From positions 1 to 26,063 of the forward strand of contig JBBAEA010000037.1 of NCBI GenBank assembly GCA_041656175.1: a stretch of 26,063 bases of DNA, written 5' to 3'. A program made the translations under genes and the position numbers. This stretch comes from JBBAEA01 sp041656175 (GTDB lineage Bacteria > Myxococcota_A > Bradymonadia > UBA4248). Position 1 is the first letter of the stretch, and each line of letters begins with the position of its first letter. This document shows positions 7,105 to 13,893 of this stretch, piece after piece. The notes under the pieces are model-generated. The model searched no databases. It worked only from the letters and a program-made list of their open reading frames with translations, and had not been told where the DNA came from.

Positions 7105-9285
7105 GTGTCTAATCAAAAATGTCGTCAATGCGGCAGATACAATCCGCCTGAGAGCCGATTTTGCAATAGCTGCGGCAACACTTTAACGGCGTCGTTTGTG
7201 CCAGCCGATGGTATTTTGAGCCCAGGCGCGGTTTTGCGCGGGAGCTATGTTGTAGAAGATGTCATTGGTGAGGGTGGAATGGGCGTTGTATATCGCTGCC
7301 ACCACAAAACGCTGGGTTCCCAATACGCGTTAAAAGTGCTCGAAGCAAAGCTTGCGCGCATGGAAGTGCTGCGGAACCGATTTTTAGCCGAAGCCAAGAT
7401 CCAAGCTACCGTGATGCATCCGCACATTGTGCGAGTAATGGATGTTATAGATTCGGACGGCATCTTAGCCATGGTGATGGAGTATATCGAGGGCAAGGCG
7501 CTGGACGAAATTCTTGAGGAGATCAAGTTTTTGACGCCGAGAACGGCGATTTCGGTAGCTTTGCTGATTCTCGATGCTGTCGGCTACGCGCATCACTCTG
7601 GGATTGTACACCGAGATTTGAAGCCTTCCAACGTTATGATCGAAGAGAAGTACGCCAAAGACGCGATGTGGAAGGGCGTCAAGGTTATGGACTTTGGGAT
7701 CGCGAAGCTGCTTCAAGAGGAAGATCGGCGTACGATGACTGGGGTCAAGATGGGGACGCCGCGTTATATGGCGCCAGAGCAAATTGAGAATGCGCGCGAG
7801 GTTGATGAACGCGCCGACGTCTACGCGATAGGTGTTACGCTTTATGAGCTGCTTTGCGGTAGAACACCGTTTGAGGAACTTCGCGAATTTGAGTTACTCA
7901 AGGCGCAGCTTACGCAGAATCCGCCGATGATGCGAAACTTCAACCCCAATATCCCCGAGCGGCTAGAAGCCGTGGTAATGAAGGCGCTTGAGAAGGAGCG
8001 CGATAAGCGCTACCCGAGCGCCGAAGCGTTTCAGAGGGCACTGCTCGATCTTGGCAACAACGAAGAGCTTAAACTCGTGTTAAAGCCTCGCGATGTCGTC
8101 GTTGACTTACAGAGTAACCAAAAACTGCAGCGCAAAATTGGTAAAGCCATCAACAAAAATTTAGCCAAAGCCGAAGATGCACAAAAGCCTAAAGTAAGTG
8201 CGATGAGCGAGAAGGTGAAAGCACAAATCGACACCGCATCTCAAGATGCTTTCGCGCGTACAGAGGCAGAATTGCCCAAAGCCGAAATTGTTGCGCCAGC
8301 CGTTGATGAAGCCAAGGTCATAGCGAAAGCTACTGGCAAAAAGCGAACTAACAAAGCAGCTACACAGGAGAATAAACAGGATAACGCTCTAGTTCTTAAA
8401 GAAGCGGAGATAGCGCCGGGTCGACAAAACGTTAAAGTTTCCAACGACCCCGCTCTTGTACAAAAGCGTCGAAAGTCTCGCGCCTTGTTTTGGGTGCTTT
8501 TTCTTATGGCGACGCTTTTGGTAGTAGGTCTGGTGTACCGCCACTACCACAATATGCAAATCGTTTCGGTAAATGTGGCGACAAGCCCAAAACCCGAGGA
8601 AGCGCCTAAAGTCGAGGTCGACGACATCAGTCGTTTAGCGCTCAAAATCAACACCACACCGACAGGGCGCATGGTGTATATCCCTGCCGCTAAGCATTGG
8701 ATCAGCGTCATCAAGGACGGGAAGCCCGCGCTAAAACAGGAGAAACTGCCTTCGTTCTATATCGATCAAAGCGAAGTTTCCTACTATCACTACCTAAAGT
8801 GCGTCAACGCTCAAAAGTGCCCACCTCTTGCAAATCCGCCTAGTTCCTTGGCCATGCCCGTTAGTCAAGTAGGCTATGGAACGGCGCAAGCCTATTGCGA
8901 GTGGGCAGGGAAACGTCTACCTAGCGCCATCGAATGGGAGGCCGCTGCACGTTTTGGAGGAGACGCTGATGGCTTGAGTTTCGTCAACGTCGACTGTGTT
9001 AGCACCAACTTCGCTGCAAGCAACCGCGACGAGTGCTTCCGTAAAAATCCACAAGGGCCAGAACCCGTCTACTCGCGCCCACAAGGCGCAAATGTTGGCC
9101 ACCTATACCATATGCTTGGCAATCTTCGTGAATGGACTTCAACGCATTCACAAAATGACAAACAAAAGTACGTCACCAAGGGCGGCAGCTTTAAGAGCAA
9201 GCGCAGCGTTGTTAGCATCTCCGCTGAAGTCGCGCAAAGCCCCAATACTGGGGCGGCGGATTTAGGCTGGCGCTGTGTGATGTAA
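7105..9285 (+). CDS. Zinc-ribbon Ser/Thr protein kinase with TM helix and C-terminal FGE/SUMF1-like domain
   Basis: I chose the GTG at 7105 because GGGAG lies six bases upstream and the product then begins directly with a zinc ribbon (CRQCG and CNSCG pairs, residues about 6-22). An upstream in-frame GTG at 7054 would add 17 unlikely residues. The PknB/Hanks-type kinase domain follows: glycine loop GEGGMGVVY, ATP-binding Lys77, catalytic loop HRDLKPSN (169-176), DFG at 196-198, and MAPEQ. A basic, Ala/Lys-rich linker leads to a transmembrane helix at about 460-480. Residues about 520-726 resemble the formylglycine-generating enzyme fold (FYIDQSEVSYYHYLKC, AYCEWAGKRLPSAIEWEAAA, GNLREWTS, GGSFKS, LGWRCV). 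The kinase is cytoplasmic and the FGE-like domain periplasmic, suggesting a sensor. All kinase catalytic residues are present; activity of the FGE part is doubtful. Confidence 0.9.
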   Translation: MSNQKCRQCGRYNPPESRFCNSCGNTLTASFVPADGILSPGAVLRGSYVVEDVIGEGGMGVVYRCHHKTLGSQYALKVLEAKLARMEVLRNRFLAEAKIQATVMHPHIVRVMDVIDSDGILAMVMEYIEGKALDEILEEIKFLTPRTAISVALLILDAVGYAHHSGIVHRDLKPSNVMIEEKYAKDAMWKGVKVMDFGIAKLLQEEDRRTMTGVKMGTPRYMAPEQIENAREVDERADVYAIGVTLYELLCGRTPFEELREFELLKAQLTQNPPMMRNFNPNIPERLEAVVMKALEKERDKRYPSAEAFQRALLDLGNNEELKLVLKPRDVVVDLQSNQKLQRKIGKAINKNLAKAEDAQKPKVSAMSEKVKAQIDTASQDAFARTEAELPKAEIVAPAVDEAKVIAKATGKKRTNKAATQENKQDNALVLKEAEIAPGRQNVKVSNDPALVQKRRKSRALFWVLFLMATLLVVGLVYRHYHNMQIVSVNVATSPKPEEAPKVEVDDISRLALKINTTPTGRMVYIPAAKHWISVIKDGKPALKQEKLPSFYIDQSEVSYYHYLKCVNAQKCPPLANPPSSLAMPVSQVGYGTAQAYCEWAGKRLPSAIEWEAAARFGGDADGLSFVNVDCVSTNFAASNRDECFRKNPQGPEPVYSRPQGANVGHLYHMLGNLREWTSTHSQNDKQKYVTKGGSFKSKRSVVSISAEVAQSPNTGAADLGWRCVM

Positions 9286-9289
9286 GTCG

Positions 9290-9592
9290 TGGCTTTTGCG
9301 TCTTTGAATTTTGAACCACGAAAAACACGAAAATATACGAAAAATTCTTTTTTATTCTTATAGAACCAGCTTGATATGTAATAATCTATCGTGCCTTTTG
9401 TGTCTTTAAATTTTGAACCACGAAAAACACGAAAATACACGAAAAATTCTCTTGTTTTTTATAAAACCAGCTTGATTTTTTATGGTCTTTCGTGCCTTTC
9501 GTGTCTTAGAATTTTGAACCACGAAAAACACGAAAATACACGAAAAATTCTCTTGTTTTTTATAAAACCAGCTTGATTTGTTATGGTCTTTC
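9290..9592. repeat. Intergenic direct repeat A, three copies of about 101-102 bp
   Basis: Three consecutive units carry TTTTGAACCACG at 9309, 9411 and 9512, giving periods of 102 and 101 bases. Each unit contains ACCACGAAAAACACGAAAAT, then a less conserved T-rich part and CCAGCTTGAT. The phrase with CCACGAAAAACACGAAA resembles a word common in intergenic DNA of many environmental bacteria. The block lies between two convergent genes. Confidence 0.85.
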
Positions 9593-9811
9593 GAGTCTTT
9601 CGTGTTTTTCGTGGTAAAAAAAGCTTTTCGAGCCTTTCGCGTTTTTCGTGGTAAAAAAGCTTTTCGAGTCTTTCGTGTTTTTCGTGGTAAAAAAAGCTTT
9701 TCGAGCTTTTCGCGTTTTTCGTGGTAAAAAAAGCTTTTCGAGCCTTTCGCGTTTTTCGTGGTAAAAAAGCTTTTCGAGTCTTTCGTGTTTTTCGTGGTAA
9801 AAAAAGCTTTT
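9590..9811. repeat. Intergenic tandem repeat B, about six copies of 36-37 bp
   Basis: About six head-to-tail units of 36-37 bases (begins near 9590, 9626, 9662, 9698, 9735 and 9771) read TTCGAGYCTTTCGYGTTTTT then CGTGGTAAAAAAGCTT. Units alternate in a few positions (GTC/GCC, CGTG/CGCG), as in higher-order duplication. The core CTTTCGTGTTTTTCGTGGT is the reverse complement of the CCACGAAAAACACGAAA core of repeat A, so the two blocks can fold on each other. The array ends in AAAAAAAGCTTTTTTT near the stop of the minus-strand lipoprotein gene, which may help termination. Confidence 0.85.
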
Positions 9812-9827
9812 TTTGCATGCCCCCCGT

Positions 9828-12128
9828 TTAGTTAATGGCTACGGGCGGCTCACCTGGTACGATAATCGCGACATTTTGGGTGTCGAAGACTTGACCTGTA
9901 ACGGGGTCGTAAACTTCGATCACAGCCTTAAATAATTTTGCCTCAATGCTATCGGGTACGTAGCAGTCGTTATTCTTGGCGCTCACCTCAAATTTTAGCG
10001 TAGAACTTGCTCTGTCGGGCTTTGCCGTTCCAGTGGCAAAGTTCGTAAAACCATCGTTATAGCCCTTCCCAGCGAAATCCTTACGTGTTGCTACGGGGCT
10101 ACAAGATTTCTCGGGCTCTTGGGGCGGTGGCTCATAACTGATAGCTTCGACGCGGTCAATAAAGCAGCTCGTGTTCTTGCCAGCAGGTAGATCGTATCCA
10201 CTGACACGCGTGGTAATGTCGTAAGTTGCGTACTTCACCAGAGCCTCTACACCCTGTACGACGACTTCTTGAAAATCATCTTGAATGAGAGGAACAAGAT
10301 ACGACAGCGTACACATGCCGTTGGAAGGCGCATACGAAGGTGGATCATTAAATAAGTTAGTACAACATTGATCTGTTCCGCAGAGCCAGCTGTTATTATT
10401 ATTTTTAAAAGCACACACTGGAACTACTGCGTTTGTAGCCATAGAAATTTTACGCCCTTGTACCGCAATAGGTCCACTGTCATCACTGGATTCTTTGTTT
10501 GGTCGCAATGTAATAACGCGCGCTCCCAGTTTTTTGAGTGCAGCGAAAGTTTGCGTGCTGTTATGGGCACCCGTGACATTGGCTGGATTGTGCGAAAGAG
10601 CATCGGAGACACTCAAAATTATAGGCAGCGAAGCAGCTCTGAATTGCCCCCCACCACGCCTGTTTGCAGCAATCGGCGTTGTCGAGATTTCATTTGGCAC
10701 TCCCTCGCCGGTAGCAATTTGGTAGAGCGACTCGATGGCAATTTCGGGCGCGTCAGTCGTTGTATGTACGATATTCTGCGCGGTAATGGCATTAGATACC
10801 GCAGTGATATTCTCGCTAATGCCCGACGCAAGTTTCCATATGGGTGTAACATCAAAGTCCGTGAAAAATGCCACACCAAACGCACTCTCGCTCACTCTTT
10901 CACGAATATTTTGTGGCAAAGCACCAGATAAAGCTGATTTTAGGGCACTCAAAGAGTGTTCCATAGAGCCAGTAATATCTAGGCTAAAGAAGATATCCGC
11001 TTTTTGCACACGCGGCTTAAATGTCAATACTTGGCTACTAGCTTCGCCACTCACAGGTAATTCAAAATAGAATTCATAAAACTCGCCAACACCCTTGTTG
11101 GGGTCACAAATATACTCTTTAGTGTCTTTGCCCGCTTCCTTAGCGCTAACATATTCCGCCAAATCCGAGTAGCCATCCCCGTCCGCGTCTTTGAGTATAC
11201 GCGCGTCCACGCCGTTGTCACAAACGGGTTCAAACTTATCGAGTAAGCCATCGTTGTCAGAATCGTGATCTTTAAAATCGGGTATGCCATCCTCATCGCT
11301 ATCCAGCGGCGTATCGCCGTCGCCAAATTCAATTTTGTCGCTTATGGTGTCGCCGTCGGCATCGTGTACATAACGATCTGCGAACCCATCACCATCGGAA
11401 TCGCTACTAGCTTCAAAAAGATCCAGCACGCCATCTCCGTCGCTATCGGGATCAAGATAGTCTGCCACCCCGTCACCGTCACAGTCTAAGGGGTTTTCTG
11501 GCGTCCCAAAAGGATCGGCCACGGTGTCGCCGTCGCAGTCGAAGGCCGAAACGGGCTCACCATTTTCATCGCGGACTGCGTTGCCGTTTGCGTCAAAGCG
11601 TACTAACCCCGATATTTCTTGGCTATCATCTAAACCATCGCCGTCGTTATCGGGGTCAATATAATCGGGCACGCCATCACCATCAGTGTCTACAGGTTTC
11701 GTAGGCTCTGGACCCGCCTCCACGGAATCGGGTATCCTGTTGTCATCGCTATCGAGATCCCGAAAATCAGGCACCGTGTCCCCGTCACTGTCTACCGGTC
11801 GTTTGTTCGTATTCCCACCTGTCCCCGCTTCCACAGCGTCCGGTATGCCGTCTCCGTCGCTATCGAGATCGAGATAATCAGGCACCGTGTCCCCATCGGT
11901 GTCGACAAGATCGCTCTTTCCTTCATACCTGTCGGCGATGGTGTCGCCGTCCTCATCGGGTTCGTCATATTCGGGATTATCAGGATTATCTGGATTATCC
12001 GGATTATCCGGATTATCTGGCGTCTCATTTTCCTTATTATCCTCGCTACCAAACGTTCCACCCCCACAGCCCCAAAAACTCATCGCTATGATGGCAAACA
12101 GCCACACAAACAAACGGCTACGCAACAT
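9828..12128 (-). CDS. Surface lipoprotein with TSP type 3 calcium repeats and VWA domain
   Basis: This 766-residue product starts at ATG with a near-perfect AAGGAGG five bases upstream. The signal peptide ends in SFWGCGGG, a lipobox with the lipidated Cys near residue 21. A Pro-Asn-Asp linker of repeated NPD units follows, then roughly ten thrombospondin type 3 repeats (DSDGDGIPDAVEAG and similar, residues about 55-330) that bind calcium. A von Willebrand A domain (about 375-640) has the MIDAS-like motif DITGS where DxSGS is usual, and later FFTDFD. A Cys-rich section (CGTDQCC) lies inside it, and a beta-rich C-terminus follows. Such proteins sit on the outer membrane and often serve adhesion. 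The likely promoter is just upstream on the minus strand. Confidence 0.9.
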   Translation of the reverse strand: MLRSRLFVWLFAIIAMSFWGCGGGTFGSEDNKENETPDNPDNPDNPDNPDNPEYDEPDEDGDTIADRYEGKSDLVDTDGDTVPDYLDLDSDGDGIPDAVEAGTGGNTNKRPVDSDGDTVPDFRDLDSDDNRIPDSVEAGPEPTKPVDTDGDGVPDYIDPDNDGDGLDDSQEISGLVRFDANGNAVRDENGEPVSAFDCDGDTVADPFGTPENPLDCDGDGVADYLDPDSDGDGVLDLFEASSDSDGDGFADRYVHDADGDTISDKIEFGDGDTPLDSDEDGIPDFKDHDSDNDGLLDKFEPVCDNGVDARILKDADGDGYSDLAEYVSAKEAGKDTKEYICDPNKGVGEFYEFYFELPVSGEASSQVLTFKPRVQKADIFFSLDITGSMEHSLSALKSALSGALPQNIRERVSESAFGVAFFTDFDVTPIWKLASGISENITAVSNAITAQNIVHTTTDAPEIAIESLYQIATGEGVPNEISTTPIAANRRGGGQFRAASLPIILSVSDALSHNPANVTGAHNSTQTFAALKKLGARVITLRPNKESSDDSGPIAVQGRKISMATNAVVPVCAFKNNNNSWLCGTDQCCTNLFNDPPSYAPSNGMCTLSYLVPLIQDDFQEVVVQGVEALVKYATYDITTRVSGYDLPAGKNTSCFIDRVEAISYEPPPQEPEKSCSPVATRKDFAGKGYNDGFTNFATGTAKPDRASSTLKFEVSAKNNDCYVPDSIEAKLFKAVIEVYDPVTGQVFDTQNVAIIVPGEPPVAIN
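11974..12018 (-). repeat. Five 9-bp tandem repeats encoding the NPD linker of the lipoprotein
   Basis: Five head-to-tail copies of GGATTATCN (plus strand) encode Asn-Pro-Asp units just after the lipobox region. Copies differ only at the last base of the unit. An in-frame 9-bp repeat can change copy number without breaking the gene, so linker length may vary between strains. Confidence 0.85.
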
Positions 12129-12157
12129 ATATCCTCCTTATCCACGGCTTCGCGCCC

Positions 12158-12193
12158 ATTATATTATAGACAGGATTTCACGAAATGAAACAA
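12158..12193 (-). promoter_or_regulatory. Putative promoter of the TSP3/VWA lipoprotein gene
   Basis: On the minus strand two overlapping TATAAT hexamers occur (plus-strand ATTATA at 12163-12168 and 12158-12163). The best -35 candidate is TTGTTT at 12188-12193, with a long 19-base spacer to the first hexamer. The coding start is 30-35 bases downstream. The -10 is convincing, the -35 is not. Confidence 0.4.
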
Positions 12194-12230
12194 GCTATTG
12201 ACTAATTTGTTTTATAAGTCTTTTTTTGTT

Positions 12231-12372
12231 GGGGGAGCGCCCCCTACGCGCGGGCTTCCCTCGAAATTCGGCAAGATTTGTTGTATTTTTTGCAGCGTTT
12301 CGACTGTTCGTCAAACCACTGCAAAAAATACAAATCTAGCCGAATTTCTCAGGCGATCCCGCACTACCCCCC
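12231..12372. repeat. Intergenic hairpin element, copy 3, beside the ICE boundary
   Basis: The element starts with GGGGGAGCGCCCCC, a 5-bp stem with loop AGCG, and ends in a C6 tract at 12367-12372. Between them a very long inverted repeat pairs 12263-12295 with 12319-12348: 30 positions align with one mismatch and a three-base insertion in the left arm. The 23-base loop can pair further (GTTTCGAC with GTCAAAC), so nearly all of 12263-12348 folds into one hairpin. The layout and the GGGGGAGCGC start match copy 2 at 5402-5552. No open frame or T run is present, so it is neither a gene nor a normal terminator. Confidence 0.65.
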
Positions 12373-12435
12373 GAATTGTCGTTCAGAAAACTTGTTGTAC
12401 GCAAGCACAACATTCATGAAAAAAGCCGCCCAAAA

Positions 12436-12484
12436 GCGCGGTGAGATAAGAAAACAAGCAAAAAGCCAGTAAACACCGCGTTTT
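12436..12484. other. Inverted repeat in the ICE leader
   Basis: CGCGGTG at 12437-12443 and CACCGCG at 12474-12480 are perfect complements. With flanking AAAA and TTTT the match extends to eleven bases with one bulged G. The spacer is 30 bases and A-rich. It lies at the first position where the sequence looks ICE-like, so it could belong to the element end or to a regulatory leader. The role is unknown. Confidence 0.35.
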
Positions 12485-12528
12485 AAGGACAGAGGGCAAA
12501 CAGGTTACAAGTGAATAACCGAGCAAGA

Positions 12529-12560
12529 GGGGCGTTATCGTCAAGATAGCGTCCCTTTTT
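12529..12560 (+). terminator. Intrinsic terminator 1 in the ICE leader
   Basis: GGGGCGTTATC (12529-12539) pairs with GATAGCGTCCC (12545-12555) over 11 positions, two of them G-U pairs, around loop GTCAA, followed by T5. It lies upstream of the first ICE gene, so it either insulates the element from host transcription or takes part in attenuation. Confidence 0.75.
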
Positions 12561-12571
12561 GCATATTGCCG

Positions 12572-12603
12572 CGCCGCAGATAAAAAATCTGTGGCGTTTT
12601 TTT
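12572..12603 (+). terminator. Intrinsic terminator 2 in the ICE leader
   Basis: CGCCGCAGAT (12572-12581) pairs with ATCTGTGGCG (12587-12596) over ten positions with one G-U pair around an A5 loop, followed by T7. It ends 30 bases before the ATG of the Cys-rich protein gene and only 12 bases after the first terminator. Confidence 0.8.
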
Positions 12604-12632
12604 ATGCCCGAAAGAAAGGAGGTGCAGCCGGA

Positions 12633-12851
12633 ATGTATTTCACAAACGGCGAGAAGCGGGCGTTTGAACTGCTCATGCAGCAGAAACCGGGATTTGACCG
12701 CTATCAATCCGGCTGTGCCGGAAGTGATGAAGATTGCGGCACTTGCCGTTTCTATCGCCCGCAATGGAAATATGAGTTTTGCGTTTTCAAAGAGTGTCCC
12801 TATTGCCCCGGTAAACGGACGCGGAAAACGACTATCGGCATGGACAAATAG
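12633..12851 (+). CDS. Small Cys-rich protein, first gene of the ICE block
   Basis: This 72-residue protein starts at ATG behind a strong AAAGGAGGT nine bases upstream, which is why I prefer it to earlier in-frame starts. It has six cysteines arranged as GCAGSDEDCGTC and FKECPYC with a further Cys between, which suggests a small zinc-binding fold. No signal peptide is seen. Small proteins of this kind lie ahead of the replication gene in related elements, but I know of no assigned function. The strong ribosome site and its place just after two terminators make a real, regulated gene likely. Confidence 0.65.
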   Translation: MYFTNGEKRAFELLMQQKPGFDRYQSGCAGSDEDCGTCRFYRPQWKYEFCVFKECPYCPGKRTRKTTIGMDK

Positions 12852-12979
12852 ACAGGGTAAAAGCCTTGTGTTATGCGGCTTTGCAGAAGCGAAACCCGCA
12901 TAGTGCGATACTTCATACCTAAACCCGCAAAAACGGTTTTCTAATTGTCCACGCAGACCGAGAAAGGAAGTGATGAAAA
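12852..12979 (+). other. Spacer with a hairpin upstream of the replication initiator
   Basis: TATGCGG (12872-12878) pairs with CCGCATA (12896-12902) over seven bases with a 17-base loop. No T run follows, so it is not a standard terminator. The strong site GAAAGGAAG precedes the next ATG. I see no clear promoter. Confidence 0.3.
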
Positions 12980-13861
12980 ATGCCAGTTTTCCGAGTGGAA
13001 CGCAATACGGGATATACCGTTATGAGCAACCACCATTTACGCAACAAGGAATTGACCTTAAAGGCAAAAGGGCTTTTGTCGCAAATGCTGTCTTTGCCGG
13101 AGGGCTGGGACTATACCCTTGCGGGGCTGTCCCGTATCAACCGGGAGAAGATCGACGCAATCCGCGAAGCAGTTAAGGAACTGGAAAAGGCCGGGTATAT
13201 CGTCCGTAGCCGGGAGCGCGACGGGAAAGGCCGCTTACGCGGCGCGGAATATGTTATCTATGAGCAGCCGCAGCCGCCTATATCGGATTTACCTACATTG
13301 GAAAATCCAATATTGGAAAAACCAACGCAGGAAAAACCTATGTTGGAAAATCCAATGCAATTAAATAAAGATATATCAAAAACAGATTTAGAAAATACGG
13401 ATTTAATCAATAACGGATCCATTCCTATCCATTCCCCTAACCCCTCTCCTTTGACGGGTACGGCAGAGCCGGAAAGGAAAAGAACGGAAGCGAGAAGCGA
13501 AAGCGCAGTAGAGATATACCGGGAAATTATCAAAGACAATATCGAATATAATCACCTCATTCAAAACTGCAACATTGACGCTGACCGCCTAAATGAGATT
13601 TTGGAAATCATACTGGAAACCGTCTGCACAGCGCGAAAGACAATCCGTATCGCAGGGGACGACTACCCCGCCGAACTCGTGAAATCAAAGTTTATGAAAC
13701 TCAACAGCAGCCACATTGAATATGTTTTTGACTGTCTGCATGAGAACACAACCAAAGTACGCAATATCAAGCAGTATTTGAAAGCCGTCCTATTCAACGC
13801 GCCGAATACCATTGACAACTACTATTCCGCGTTAGTCAACCATGATCTTTACGGCGGCTGA
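12980..13861 (+). CDS. Replication initiator-like protein (RepA N-terminal HTH, DUF6017-like C-terminus)
   Basis: This 293-residue protein opens with the RepA N-terminal type signature: FRVERNTGYTVMSNHHLRNK, KAKGLLSQMLSLPEGWDYT and a winged helix-turn-helix (LSRINREKIDAIREAVKELE) that binds DNA. Residues about 105-130 are a repeat linker of LENP/LEKP units encoded by four 15-bp DNA repeats. The C-terminus (IYREIIKDNIEYNHLI through YLKAVLFNAPNTIDNYYSAL) matches the DUF6017 type seen in ICE and plasmid initiators of Firmicutes. It probably supports replication of the excised circle. AAAGGAAG lies about 11 bases before the ATG. The gene for PcfB follows after 32 bases. Confidence 0.85.
   Translation: MPVFRVERNTGYTVMSNHHLRNKELTLKAKGLLSQMLSLPEGWDYTLAGLSRINREKIDAIREAVKELEKAGYIVRSRERDGKGRLRGAEYVIYEQPQPPISDLPTLENPILEKPTQEKPMLENPMQLNKDISKTDLENTDLINNGSIPIHSPNPSPLTGTAEPERKRTEARSESAVEIYREIIKDNIEYNHLIQNCNIDADRLNEILEIILETVCTARKTIRIAGDDYPAELVKSKFMKLNSSHIEYVFDCLHENTTKVRNIKQYLKAVLFNAPNTIDNYYSALVNHDLYGG
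13298..13357. repeat. Four iteron-like 15-bp repeats inside the initiator gene
   Basis: Four exact-length units at 13298, 13313, 13328 and 13343 share the pattern TTGGAAAAWCCAAYR. Units 1, 2 and 4 are dyads (TTGG, five bases, CCAA) and unit 3 is a weaker version (CAGGAAAAACCTATG). They are in frame and encode Glu-Asn/Lys-Pro pentapeptides. In RepA_N plasmids the origin lies inside the rep gene as repeats, so this may be the element's replication origin; that is inference. Confidence 0.6.
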
Positions 13862-13893
13862 CCGCTTATCCCATAGGGAAAGGAGTTGATACC

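Larger units (their letters stand above)
12129..12632. other. Gene-free junction region: host intergenic element then ICE leader
   Basis: No supported gene lies in these 504 bases. From left to right it holds the minus-strand promoter for the lipoprotein, hairpin element copy 3 (12231-12372), an unassigned stretch in which I place the change from host-type to ICE-type sequence (about 12373-12436), an inverted repeat (12437-12480), and two tandem intrinsic terminators (12529-12560 and 12572-12603) ahead of the first ICE gene. Confidence 0.7.

Noticed and set aside
9391..9576. Plus-strand open frame across the repeat A units
   Set aside because: It is read-through of the three direct repeat units, without a ribosome site.
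9290..9811. Possible CRISPR array because of regular repeats of about 36 bp
   Set aside because: Units are head to tail with no unique spacers between them, and no cas genes are nearby.
9480..9818. Minus-strand open frame of 112 residues, rich in PRKTRK units
   Set aside because: It is the translation of the 36-37 bp tandem repeats and has no independent start signal; the repetition is in the DNA rather than a real protein.
10368..10931. Plus-strand frame of 187 residues opposite the lipoprotein gene
   Set aside because: It is a shadow of the minus-strand coding sequence with no family pattern.
12559..12903. Overlapping 114-residue frame on the plus strand at the start of the ICE
   Set aside because: It begins inside a terminator stem and overlaps the better supported Cys-rich gene at 12633-12851, which has a strong ribosome site.
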